A DNA stretch of 64,000 bases. Source: Thermoplasmatota archaeon (GTDB lineage Archaea; Thermoplasmatota; JAKEGO01). The position numbers and the translations under genes were made by a program. The notes under the pieces were generated by a model. That model had not been told where the DNA came from, made no database searches, and saw only the letters and a program-made list of their open reading frames with translations. The stretch is from assembly GCA_028279595.1 (NCBI GenBank), contig JANQNK010000018.1, forward strand, positions 1 through 64,000. The letters run 5' to 3'. Shown here piece by piece: positions 8,104-18,100 of the stretch (positions within the stretch are counted from its first letter, which is position 1; every line of letters begins with the position of its first letter).

Positions 8104-9775
8104 TCCCGACAAGGTCATGGCCCTGGCCCGGAGGAGGGGTATCCTGTGGCCGTCCTTCGAGGTGCACGGAAAGGTAGCTGGATTCTACGATTACGGCCCC
8201 GCGGGGACGGCCATCAAGAGGAACGTGCTCGAGGTCTGGCGGAGGACCTTCGTTGTGGAAGGGGGTCTGCTCGAGATAGACACCCCGTCCGTGACGCCCT
8301 ACGATGTGTTCGAGGCGTCCGGCCACGTCGAGGAGTTCACCGACCTGATGGCCAAGTGCGGCTCGTGCGGCTCGTTCCAGAAGGTCGAGGGACTGCTGGA
8401 CGGGATACATCCCAACCCCGGCACCCTCACGGAAGCCGACGTCGGACCTGTACTCGCCGACGTCAAGTGCCCCGATTGCGGAAACATCGACTGGTCCTCC
8501 TCGGAGTTCAACCTCATGTTCTCGACGGCCATAGGCCCCGAGGGAGGCAGGAAGGGCTTCCTGAGGCCCGAGACCGCCCAGGGGATCTTCGTCAACTTCT
8601 CCATCCTGTACAGGCTGGCCCGCGAGCGGATGCCGTTCGGGGTGGCCCAGGTCGGCCGGGGTTTCAGGAACGAGATCTCACCGAGGCAGGGGCCGATACG
8701 ACTCCGCGAGTTCAACATGGCCGAGATCGAGTTCTTCGTGGATCCGGACGAGGCAGCGTACCCTCCGCTCTCCGAACACCTCGAAGTCGTCTTCAACCTC
8801 GTACCGGCCGGAGCGAACCCGGTCGAGATGACCGCGGGTGATGCGATCAAAAAGGGGCTCGTCTGCAGCGAGTACCTCATGTACTTCATGGCCAGGACCG
8901 CGACGTTCCTTGAGACCGTCGGGATAGACCGCGGCCGCCTGCGGTTCCGGCAGCACGAGGAGAACGAGATGGCCCATTACGCCGAGGATTGCTGGGACGC
9001 CGAGATCGAGACATCCTACGGGTGGATCGAGGTCGTGGGCATCGCGGACCGTTCCGCGTACGACCTTCAGGCCCATATCGACCACACCGGAAAGGAGCTC
9101 AAGGCGATGCGCCGGCTCGAGGAACCCGTCGAGATGCGGGTCCGGAAGGTGGTTCCGGTGATGAAGCAGCTCGGACGGACGTTCCGGTCGGACGCTGGCA
9201 TCGTCGCCGAAGCGCTCGGGACCGTGGACCCCGATGCGGCGACTGGAAAGCTGGTGATCGAGGTCGATGGCAGGACGTTCGAGGTGCCTCCGGAATGCTA
9301 CGAGGTATCCGACACCGTCGAGACGGTCAACGTGGAGCGCTTCGTTCCCAGGGTCATCGAGCCCTCCTTCGGCATTGACAGGATTATCTATTCAGCCCTG
9401 GAGCACGCCTACAGGGAGGAGGACAGGGATGGAGAGCCCTTCACCGTTCTGTCCCTCTCCCCGGAGGTCGCTCCCTGGAAGTTCGGGGTCTTCCCTCTTG
9501 TATCGGACGACGGCATCGTCGCGATCGCTACCTCGATAGATGCGGAGCTCAGGACGGCCGGCGTGGATACCATCTACGACGCAGCCGGGTCCATCGGTCG
9601 GAGGTACGCCCGGATGGACGAGATCGGCACTCCGTTCTGTATAACGGTCGACCACGATTCGCTGGACGACTCTAGCGTGACAATAAGGTCGAGGGACGAC
9701 AGGACCCAGGTCAGGGTCCCGGTGGAAGGTCTGATGCAGTTCTGCCTAAACCTTATTAAGGGAGAAGGACCCTGA
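8093..9775 (+). CDS. glyS: Glycyl-tRNA synthetase (archaeal/eukaryotic type)
   Basis: About 560 aa class II synthetase of the homodimeric type. The N-terminal catalytic core begins with GILWPSFEVHGKVAGFYDYGPAG; motif 2 is GVAQVGRGFRNEISPRQGP with the preceding RPETAQGIFVNF; motif 3 lies around EPSFGIDRIIYSALEHAYRE; the C-terminal anticodon-binding domain follows (FTVLSLSPEVAPWKFGVFPL). Two cysteine pairs (CGSC, CPDC) in the insertion probably bind zinc. I favour the ATG at 8093; a GTG three codons upstream is possible. Either start overlaps the end of the CBS gene. Confidence 0.95.
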   Translation: MSASPDKVMALARRRGILWPSFEVHGKVAGFYDYGPAGTAIKRNVLEVWRRTFVVEGGLLEIDTPSVTPYDVFEASGHVEEFTDLMAKCGSCGSFQKVEGLLDGIHPNPGTLTEADVGPVLADVKCPDCGNIDWSSSEFNLMFSTAIGPEGGRKGFLRPETAQGIFVNFSILYRLARERMPFGVAQVGRGFRNEISPRQGPIRLREFNMAEIEFFVDPDEAAYPPLSEHLEVVFNLVPAGANPVEMTAGDAIKKGLVCSEYLMYFMARTATFLETVGIDRGRLRFRQHEENEMAHYAEDCWDAEIETSYGWIEVVGIADRSAYDLQAHIDHTGKELKAMRRLEEPVEMRVRKVVPVMKQLGRTFRSDAGIVAEALGTVDPDAATGKLVIEVDGRTFEVPPECYEVSDTVETVNVERFVPRVIEPSFGIDRIIYSALEHAYREEDRDGEPFTVLSLSPEVAPWKFGVFPLVSDDGIVAIATSIDAELRTAGVDTIYDAAGSIGRRYARMDEIGTPFCITVDHDSLDDSSVTIRSRDDRTQVRVPVEGLMQFCLNLIKGEGP

Positions 9776-9791
9776 AAGGACGGTGTCTACG

Positions 9792-9977
9792 ATGGAGGTC
9801 GAACAGCACAAACATTGTATCATCTGCGGACGAGCGGTCCCTTTCAAGCAGCAGTACTGCTCGAAGAGGTGCAAGGGCCAGCATCAGGCGGCCATCAAGA
9901 AGCAGAAGATGTGGATGAACATCCTGTGGGCGCTGATGATCTTCCTCGTGATAATCCTCATCATGGGCGGTGGATGA
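9792..9977 (+). CDS. Small zinc-ribbon membrane protein (DUF2116-like)
   Basis: A roughly 61-aa protein with a treble-clef/zinc-ribbon head (CIICGRAVPFKQQYCSKRC) followed by one hydrophobic helix (WMNILWALMIFLVIILIMGGG) that reaches the C terminus. This matches the archaeal DUF2116-type layout of a predicted nucleic-acid-binding zinc ribbon tied to the membrane. A GTG at 9783 would add three residues, and a TATA-like TTATTAAG near 9757 would start transcription there. Its stop codon lies just before the coaD start. Confidence 0.75.
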   Translation: MEVEQHKHCIICGRAVPFKQQYCSKRCKGQHQAAIKKQKMWMNILWALMIFLVIILIMGGG

Positions 9978-9981
9978 GCGG

Positions 9982-10428
9982 ATGAGGGTCTGCGTCGGAG
10001 GGACCTTCGAACACCTCCACGTCGGCCACAGGGCGCTGCTCACGAGGGCCATGGACCTTGCCGATGAATTGCTTATTGGTGTTACATCGGAGCAGTACGC
10101 GCTCACGACGAAGGGGCGCCGGATACCGTTCCTTCCCCGGATCAAGACGGTGGACATCTACGTCAGGACCTCCGGGTTCACGGGACCTTTGACCATCATG
10201 CCGCTGGAGGATCCCTACGGTCCGGCGGCCAGTGGCGAGATGGACGCCATAGTGGTGTCCGAGGATACCGAGCCGACCGCGCACGAGATCAACCAGGTCA
10301 GGAAGGAGGCGGGGCTGGATCCCCTCGATATAGTCGTGGTGCCGATCGTGCTGGGCGAGGACGGGGACCCCGTCAGCAGCACGAGGGTCCGCGAGGGAGC
10401 CATCGATCCCGAAGGACGCAGGCCCTGA
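9982..10428 (+). CDS. coaD: Phosphopantetheine adenylyltransferase, archaeal type
   Basis: 148 aa of the nucleotidyltransferase superfamily: GGTFEHLHVGHRALL carries the HxGH active site (HVGH), and VSSTRVREG is the second nucleotide-binding motif (the ISSTxIR equivalent). The archaeal enzyme (COG1019) makes dephospho-CoA from ATP and 4'-phosphopantetheine. I chose the ATG at 9982 because it places MRVCVGGTFEHLH at the N terminus as in homologues; a GTG at 9970 overlaps the upstream stop. Confidence 0.9.
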   Translation: MRVCVGGTFEHLHVGHRALLTRAMDLADELLIGVTSEQYALTTKGRRIPFLPRIKTVDIYVRTSGFTGPLTIMPLEDPYGPAASGEMDAIVVSEDTEPTAHEINQVRKEAGLDPLDIVVVPIVLGEDGDPVSSTRVREGAIDPEGRRP

Positions 10429-10471
10429 CCCGGGAACAGTCTTTTATCGGATGCCAGCGATGCAAGGCCAG

Positions 10472-11386
10472 ATGGACGAACGGCCCAGGTATGCGATGGT
10501 GTTCGAGGAGCTCGAGGCCGATTACGAATTCCTCCAGCCAGAGACCGAGGAGACCGAGTTCTACAAGGACGAGATCTATTCGAAGCAGATCCCTAACCTC
10601 GACGGACCGGTCGCATCGAAGAGGGTCGAGTTCGGGTCTCCTGGAGAGGCCTTCGAGAACGTCTCGGCATTCGCAAGGGAGGTGGGTGCCGACCTCGTGG
10701 GTTCCACGGCGGTCATGGAGCGGTTCGTGTTCGAGGGCACGGACATCGGCCATCCATGGGTCATTGTCCTTGGAATGGAGATGGACTTCGACCTGATCCA
10801 GACCGCTCCAGAAAGGGAGTCGGGCATCGAGGTCCTCCACGTCTACTGGAAGCTCGGCGAGGTCGCCAACCGCGTGGCTGAGCACATCCGCTCGCTCGGA
10901 TACCGGGCTACGGCACACCATCCCCGTGCGTTCTCGGACGCTCACCCTACCATACTACACACGCTCTCGGCCTACGAGGCCGGCCTCGGCGAGGTCGGCC
11001 GTCTCGGCGTCCTCATCACCGAGGAGTTCGGTCCAAGGGTGCGGCTTGCCACGATAACGACGGACCTCGAGCTGCCTCAAGGCGAGAGGAAGGACATCGG
11101 GATCCTGAAGTTCTGCCACGGGTGCCACATCTGCGAGGAGGCGTGCGAGGACGGGGCTATCCCTGCCGAGAGGTCCATCGTCCGCGAGCACGTCAAGTAC
11201 ACGATAGACTACAAGAAGTGCCTTCCAAACTTCGCCAAGTACGACGGGTGCAACATCTGTGTGGCGGTCTGCCCCTTCAACAGGAAGCCGGAGACGTTGA
11301 AGCTCTTCATCGAGGCCGTCAGGCCCGTCGAGAGGGATGGCAAGGGCCCGAATATCCCCATGTGTCCGCCAACGCCTGGCAGGTGA
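10472..11386 (+). CDS. Iron-sulfur protein related to epoxyqueuosine reductase QueG
   Basis: About 304 aa. The C-terminal third carries two ferredoxin-type cluster motifs: CHGCHICEEAC followed by a lone Cys (KKCLPN) and CNICVAVCPFNRK. The central AYEAGLGEVGRLGVLITEEFGPRVRLATITTDL segment is the conserved substrate/cobalamin-side motif of the QueG and reductive dehalogenase families. Family knowledge therefore suggests a cobalamin- and Fe-S-dependent reductase; the first about 110 residues do not match QueG. Among three in-frame ATGs (10451, 10460, 10472), the last fits a leaderless transcript from the TTTTATCGG box near 10445. Confidence 0.72.
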   Translation: MDERPRYAMVFEELEADYEFLQPETEETEFYKDEIYSKQIPNLDGPVASKRVEFGSPGEAFENVSAFAREVGADLVGSTAVMERFVFEGTDIGHPWVIVLGMEMDFDLIQTAPERESGIEVLHVYWKLGEVANRVAEHIRSLGYRATAHHPRAFSDAHPTILHTLSAYEAGLGEVGRLGVLITEEFGPRVRLATITTDLELPQGERKDIGILKFCHGCHICEEACEDGAIPAERSIVREHVKYTIDYKKCLPNFAKYDGCNICVAVCPFNRKPETLKLFIEAVRPVERDGKGPNIPMCPPTPGR

Positions 11387-11496
11387 TCCGGGAACAAAGA
11401 ACTGGACCAATAATTACTAGTAATCCGAACCGCACTGTTCAGCGGGGACGATATCTGGGGGTACATGACATTACGCTTCGCGCCCGTTCCGGTGCC

Positions 11497-14400
11497 ATGG
11501 GCCTTGTGCTCGCAGTCTTCTTGATAGCAATTGCTTTCTTCCTGACCACCGGATCCCAGGGAGCGACCATCGTCGTCGATGATGACGGCGGACCCTGGAG
11601 CGACCACTCCACCATCGGATCGGCAGTGGAGGCCTCGTCAGACGGCGACACCCTGATCATCCATTCGGGGACCTACGATGAGCAGGTCATCGTCGACAGG
11701 GCGCTCGGGTTGGTCGGTAACGGATCGGGTCTCAGCATCGTCAACGGGTTGGGGGGTTCAGCCACCTTGATGGTGGTGTCCGAGGACGTATTCCTGAAGA
11801 ACCTGACCATCATGAACGCCACGGGATCCACCTGGGCGTCTGGTATACTGGTCAGGGCGGACAGGGCATTGATCGATAATTGCACTGTGACCGACAGCGT
11901 CATCGGGGTCCGCCTCGAGGAAGCAAGTGATTGCAGCGTCGTAAACGTAATGATGGCGAGGGTCCAGAGAGGGGCCGACCTGGTGAGGTCCCCGAACAAC
12001 AGGATCGAGGGTGTCGTCATCGGCGAACCGAAGGTCTGGTTCGACAACGATCCGGTGGAAAGGGATACCGACCTTTCTGAGGTGATCAATTTCGCCGCAT
12101 CGTCGGACCAGCATTACGGATGGCAGGACGACACGGTGCCTGACCATGACGGCGATACGGTCGACGACTGGATGGAACATGGAGCGCTCCCCGACTTCGA
12201 TTTCATCATGTCAACGATGGGTGATTGGATAAGCGACAAGAGGGCTGGCGGTAATTGGCAGGACACGGACTACTGCTGGGAAATGATAACGAAGTACAAC
12301 GCGGACCACCAGCTCCTTCCCTACTTCTGGACCCTGGGCAACCACGACATCACGAACTACGAATACATGGTGGATGGCAATCCCGTCCGGAAGGAGAGGA
12401 TGGGGAGGAACATCTCTGGCCTCAACGAGAACAACTTCGCCTTCATGTACAACAACGTCCTGTTCTTAAACGTCGCCCAGACGACCTATCACCAGACCCT
12501 CTCGGGCTTCCAGAAGGCATGGATCGAGTACCTCATCCACCGCTACGAGGACCACACGACGGTCATCCTGTCCCACCAGGCGATCTACGAGACCACGAGC
12601 CGCGGGGAGGCGAAATGGACGTCATGGAAGACAGGCTACAGGAGCTACATGGGAATCGAGTGGTGGCAGGACCTCTTCGACGACAATCCACAGATCATCA
12701 TGTTCATCCACGGCCACAACGAGATAGCGACCAACACGACGGCCTTCGACCTCCATCCCGAAAGCTGGGACGACGACTGCACGTTCGTCATGGTGCCGGC
12801 CAACGGACATGGCAAGAACTATCCCGACCAGCTCCGATGGAGCTCCACCTTCGAGATCTCCGACGAGACCCTCGAGGTAAGGATGTGGGACTCGGTGGAC
12901 CACAGCTACGTGAACGACAGCACAGTGGCGGTGCCGTTCTCCCGAACAGGAATGTCCAACAACGTGTCGGATGCCGGGATGGAATGGTTCAGCATCCCGA
13001 AGAGGGTGATGGACGGTCAATCATGGACCTGGAGCAATCACTTCGTCTCCGAGGGTTACAGGATCGACCTCGTCGGTAGCAACGTCACCGAACAGCTGGA
13101 CAACTCCGATCTCACCGGGTTCCTGGCAGGAACGCCGCTCTGGCTCGCGGTCCAGGGAGACAAGCAGGCGTCGAACATAGCCACCGGCGCGACCGACGGA
13201 TTCATCCGTATGGCAGGCGGGAAGGAGATATCCATCGCCACGTCGGCGTGCAATCCGACCGGACAGATCGAAGGGAAGGTCCCCTACAATACCGCGATCG
13301 CTGTCCCGGGTGGGACCTACAATCTGACCTGCCGGATCAGGACCACCAACGGAAGCGGGACCGTTGACCTGAAGGTCACCATTCCCAGGTATCTCGACCT
13401 GAGCAGCAAGGTTTGGTCCAAGCAGGTCGTATCATCGAACGCTCCGGTCAACTCGACGTACCGCAACTGTTCGGCCGTGTTCACGATTCCAAACGATGAG
13501 GATTGCTGGTTCATCAAGCCGTTCGTTCGATTCGACTCCGGGGCGACCTATGAGATGGACAGCTGGAGCCTCAAGATGGTGGGCAACGGCGATTCCACGG
13601 ATGACATCAGTGTAACCGTGAACGGAGAGACCCATTCGGTAGGCGGGTCCCTTGGAACACTCGAGCACACTGGGTTCCAGCTCGACAACACGACCATCGA
13701 CAACACACTGGATTTCAACTGTTCCATCGATGGCAACAGGGTCGGCATCGTCCGGATGATCTACCAGGGACCTGTCCTATGGAGCGACGATGTGACATTC
13801 GGTATCGTCGACGAGGACCAGTCGCGGGTCCTCATGGAGGACAGAGCCCCATACAACAATCGAACGACGGTCATGGGTTTCGAGGGGGCAGGGGTCGGAC
13901 CCGAGGGTTTCGAGACCGTGGTGGTCAAGGGCAAGTTCAGCCACCTTCATGACGATAACGATAGTTCGATAGACGGGGAATACAGCCTCCAGCAGATGGA
14001 CATGACCAGGGGAATTCGCTTCTACAGGTCCGACGCCTGCACCGTAGCGAACGCGACCATCTCGAATTTCACCACAGGCGTTCAGATCGTATCCTCCAAC
14101 GGCCTTGCGATCGCAAGATCGTTTATCGGGGGGAACCAGGTCGGAATCAGGACGTCTGGACGGACGGGTTCGACCGATTTACATTTCTGCGACCTTGCGG
14201 ACAATTCCATATCGGCCATGAACCTGAACGGGAACGATGTCAATGCCACATCGAACTACTGGGGAGAGACCCTGTATGCCGACATCGCTGACCTGATCTT
14301 CGACGGGCATGATCGCACTGGCCTTGGGAACGTCGGGTTCACACCGTGGTCCAACACCTCTTTCAAGAACCTAACCCTGGATGACGAACCGCCTGTCACC

Positions 14401-15135
14401 ACAGACGACCACGTGGCAGGGTGGACCAACGAAGGATACACCATCAATCTCACCGCCACCGACGACCTATCTGGTGTCCATCGCACATACTACCGGATCG
14501 ACAACTCGAGCTGGTCGATCGGGGACTCCATAGTGATAGAGGCACTCGCCGACCATTCATTTGACGGGGTACATCTCGTGGAATACTACAGCATCGACCT
14601 GCTCGGCAATTGGGAGGAGGTCAAGGGTTTCGTCCTGAGGGTGGATACAGGCCCGCCCGAGCTCAAGGTACGTTTCGATCCATCGAAAAGGCGTCTCGTG
14701 AAGGAGGTCTCCGACGACCTGGACCCGGAACCCGTGAGGAAGGTTATGAGATCAGGGTACTATCGGAAGTTCACCATGGAGGACAGGGCCGGGAACGAAG
14801 CCAGGGTCAGGATCATCATTACCAGGTCGTACAAGGGTGATTGGACGATAGAGAAGTGCAGCTTCTACAAGTACCGGATCGGTGACGGTCCATGGACCAG
14901 GTTCACCTCGGGCGAGCGCTGTGCCGTGAGATACCTCACGATCGGGCGGACGATCTACGAGATAGAGCACATCGCGGCGAACCTATCATGGCGGGTGGAT
15001 TCATACTACAACAGGGCCGCCGGTGAGACGAGGCTGACCATCATCGACGGAGGGCGCTCGACCGAGTTCAGGACGGGGATCAAGGTCGCGGTGGTCACCT
15101 ACTGCGAGGGGGCCTGCGACTACAGCGTCCCATAA
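11497..15135 (+). CDS. Exported beta-helix / calcineurin-like phosphoesterase multidomain protein
   Basis: About 1212 aa starting at an ATG that opens a clear signal peptide (MGLVLAVFLIAIAFFLTTG). Residues 25-190 are right-handed beta-helix repeats. Residues about 195-420 form a metallophosphoesterase with ordered metal ligands: SSDQHYG near 201, MGDW, GNHD near 280, SHQAIY near 358 and HGHNE near 404. A jelly-roll-like stretch follows, then a second set of beta-helix repeats (about 830-930), an OmpL47-like Ig domain with a DDLSGV motif near 990, and a unique C-terminal region with several cysteines. No C-terminal anchor is seen. The reading frame is open upstream, but that part overlaps the Fe-S gene and is not coding. 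Confidence 0.85.
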   Translation: MGLVLAVFLIAIAFFLTTGSQGATIVVDDDGGPWSDHSTIGSAVEASSDGDTLIIHSGTYDEQVIVDRALGLVGNGSGLSIVNGLGGSATLMVVSEDVFLKNLTIMNATGSTWASGILVRADRALIDNCTVTDSVIGVRLEEASDCSVVNVMMARVQRGADLVRSPNNRIEGVVIGEPKVWFDNDPVERDTDLSEVINFAASSDQHYGWQDDTVPDHDGDTVDDWMEHGALPDFDFIMSTMGDWISDKRAGGNWQDTDYCWEMITKYNADHQLLPYFWTLGNHDITNYEYMVDGNPVRKERMGRNISGLNENNFAFMYNNVLFLNVAQTTYHQTLSGFQKAWIEYLIHRYEDHTTVILSHQAIYETTSRGEAKWTSWKTGYRSYMGIEWWQDLFDDNPQIIMFIHGHNEIATNTTAFDLHPESWDDDCTFVMVPANGHGKNYPDQLRWSSTFEISDETLEVRMWDSVDHSYVNDSTVAVPFSRTGMSNNVSDAGMEWFSIPKRVMDGQSWTWSNHFVSEGYRIDLVGSNVTEQLDNSDLTGFLAGTPLWLAVQGDKQASNIATGATDGFIRMAGGKEISIATSACNPTGQIEGKVPYNTAIAVPGGTYNLTCRIRTTNGSGTVDLKVTIPRYLDLSSKVWSKQVVSSNAPVNSTYRNCSAVFTIPNDEDCWFIKPFVRFDSGATYEMDSWSLKMVGNGDSTDDISVTVNGETHSVGGSLGTLEHTGFQLDNTTIDNTLDFNCSIDGNRVGIVRMIYQGPVLWSDDVTFGIVDEDQSRVLMEDRAPYNNRTTVMGFEGAGVGPEGFETVVVKGKFSHLHDDNDSSIDGEYSLQQMDMTRGIRFYRSDACTVANATISNFTTGVQIVSSNGLAIARSFIGGNQVGIRTSGRTGSTDLHFCDLADNSISAMNLNGNDVNATSNYWGETLYADIADLIFDGHDRTGLGNVGFTPWSNTSFKNLTLDDEPPVTTDDHVAGWTNEGYTINLTATDDLSGVHRTYYRIDNSSWSIGDSIVIEALADHSFDGVHLVEYYSIDLLGNWEEVKGFVLRVDTGPPELKVRFDPSKRRLVKEVSDDLDPEPVRKVMRSGYYRKFTMEDRAGNEARVRIIITRSYKGDWTIEKCSFYKYRIGDGPWTRFTSGERCAVRYLTIGRTIYEIEHIAANLSWRVDSYYNRAAGETRLTIIDGGRSTEFRTGIKVAVVTYCEGACDYSVP

Positions 15136-15136
15136 A

Positions 15137-15147
15137 CCATTAATACC
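15137..15147 (+). promoter_or_regulatory. TATA box for ileS
   Basis: CCATTAATACC is centred 25 bases before the ileS ATG, predicting a leaderless transcript. It lies in the 31-base gap after the exported phosphoesterase gene. Confidence 0.45.
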
Positions 15148-15166
15148 ACAGTTATATTCAGACCGG

Positions 15167-18100
15167 ATGGTCAGACAGAGCCGTAAGGACTATGTCGCGC
15201 CCGAGATAGAGGCGTCCGTCCAGGAGCACTGGGACTCCAACGACATCTACCGGAAGGTAAAGGACCATTTCTCGTCCGGCGAGGACCTCTACTTCATCGA
15301 CGGACCGCCGTACACCAGCGGCGCGATCCACATGGGAACTGCATGGAACAAGGCACTGAAGGACCTGGAGATCCGGTTCCACAGGATGAACGGCCGGAAC
15401 GTGAGGGACCAGGCCGGATACGACATGCACGGCCTTCCGATCGAGGTCAAGGTCGAGAAGGAGCTCGGGATCAAGAACAAGAAGGACATCGAGACGATGG
15501 GCATCGACATGTTCGTCGACAAGTGCCTGGAGTTCGCACTCCGGTTCAGGGACAGGATGACCGAGCAGTTCAAGGCGATGGGCGTATGGCTCGACTGGGA
15601 CGACCCGTACATGACGATCACGAACGATTACATCCAGTCCGCGTGGTGGACCCTGAAGACCGCTGCCGAGAAGGACCTGTTGACGCAGTCGGAGCGCGTC
15701 ATCTCCTGGTGTCCGCAGTGCGGAACGGCCCTGGCGGAGGCCGAGATCGAGTACTGGGACGAGGAGGACGAGTCCATATTCGTCAAGTTCCCCCTCGAGG
15801 ACGGTTCCGGACACATCGTCATCTGGACGACCACGCCCTGGACCATCCCCGCGAACCTCGCGATCGCGGTCAATCCCGACTTCACCTATGTGAAGGCGGT
15901 GGTGTCGAAGGACGGGAAGGAGGAGATGTGGATAATCCACGGGGACTGCCTCGAGAACGTCGCGGAGGTGGCCGGCTATACGGTCGTGGACGCGTCAGAG
16001 ACCATCGACGGCCAGGACCTCGAAGGGCTTAGATACATCCATCCGCTGGAGCCGGACGTTACCGGCCTCCAGGCCGACATGGGCTTCTGGAAGCACAAGG
16101 TGGTCCTCGCTGACTACGTGACGGCGGAGATGACCGGATGCGTGCACACCGCACCGGGGCACGGCCCCGACGACTTCGACACCGGTTTCAGATACGACCT
16201 GCCGCCGTTCTGCCCGATAGACGAGGCAGCGGTGTTCACGGAGGCCGGCGGCAAGTACGCCGGAATATTCACTAAGGACGCCGACAAGGGGATCGTCGAG
16301 GACCTCGACAATGCCGGCATCCTGCTCCATACCGAGACGATCACACACAGGTACGGACACTGCTGGCGGTCCAAGGACCCGATCTCCTACCGCGCGACCA
16401 CGCAGTGGTTCCTGAAGGTCACCGAGATGCGCGAGAAGATGCTCTCGGAGGTCCTCGATGTCGACTGGACCCCTGAATGGGCGGGCAAGAACCGGCAGTA
16501 CGACTGGGTGTCCAACACCAGGGACTGGTGCATCTCGAGGCAGAGGTACTGGGGCATCCCGATACCGGTCTGGCGCTGCGCCGACTGCGGGACCGACCGG
16601 ATCGTCGGGTCCGCCTCCGAGCTGGAGGGCGCTGACGGATACGAGGATGGTATGAACCTCCACCGACCCTGGATCGACGGGGTCACCTTCACATGCGACT
16701 GCGGAGGGACCCAGAGCCGGGTGCCGGACGTCCTCGACGTCTGGTTCGACTCGGCGGTCTGCTCGTGGGCGCAGCTCGGCTATCCTCAGAGGACCGAGGA
16801 CTTCGAACGCTGGTGGCCATGCGATTTCATCACAGAGGCTCACGATCAGACAAGGGGCTGGTTCTACTCGCAGCTCGGAGCCAGCGTCATCGCCTTCGAT
16901 AAGGTCCCCTACAGGAGCGTGCTGATGCACGGCTGGGCCCACGACGAGGAGGGCCGGCCGATGTCGAAATCCCTCGGGAATGCCACGGACCCACTCGATG
17001 TGAAAGCGGTCTACGGTGCGGACGCGCTCAGGTACTACCTGATGAAGGCGTCCGCACCCTGGGAGGACCTTCCGTACTCGGAGGACGGGGTCAGGATCGC
17101 GCACCGTACGCTGAACATCCTCTGGAACGTCCAGCACTTCGCCACGACCTACATGGCGCTCGACGACTTCGATCCGTCCTCGTTCCCGCTCGAGAGGGTG
17201 AGGGACCTCGGACGGACCGAGGACCTGTGGATACTGTCACGACTGAACAGCCTGATCGGCGTCTTCACCGAGAACACCCTGGGGCATCTTCATCACAAAT
17301 CGACCAGAGCGCTCGACGAGTTCATCCTGGAGGACCTTTCCCGATGGTACGTCCGCCTCGTCCGTGACAGGACATGGATAGAGGGCGATGCCCCGGAGAA
17401 GCTCGCTGCCTACGCCGTGATGCACGAGGTCCTTACGAAGGTGGCGATCCTATCCGCTCCTGTCATTCCGTACATGTCGGACCTCATATACCGGGACCTG
17501 ACGGATGGCGTATCCGTCCACATGGAGGACTGGCCCGCACCCGATGGGACTTGGATCTCCGAGGAGCTAGAAAGCGCCATGGTAACTGCGCGAAAGGCCG
17601 TGGAGGCCGTATATTCCGCGAGACAGAGGGCCAACAGGAAGATCCGATGGCCCGTTGCATCGATCACCATTGGACCGGCCGACGGGAAGGCTCACGCGGC
17701 CATTTCATCGACGTCCGAACTCGTCAGGGAACAGGCGAACGCGAAGGAGCTCATTCTGCTCGACCCAGGCGCGATGTGGGATGCGATGACCTCGAGGTTC
17801 GAACCGGACTTCGGGAGGATCGGGCCTGTCTACAAGCAGGACGGGAACATGGTCGGAGAGGCCATCAGGAACGCAACGAGTGAGCCCATCACGGTCACCG
17901 TCGATGGCGAGGAGGTCGCCGTTCCGCAGGAGATGTACTCGATAGCACTTGACCTCCCTGAGGGATTCACCTCGGAGGACTTCGACGGATCGACCGTCTA
18001 TGTCGATGCCAACATGACCGACGAGCTCATGGACGAGGCTTATTCGAGGGAGTTGCTCCGGAGAATCCAGGAGATGCGCAAGGAGATGGACCTGCATGTC

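Noticed and set aside
11122..11496. Upstream extension of the exported phosphoesterase gene
   Set aside because: It overlaps the Fe-S protein gene in another frame; the signal peptide begins at 11497.
15995..17137. A long frame opposite ileS
   Set aside because: Shadow of the ileS coding sequence with no recognisable domain.
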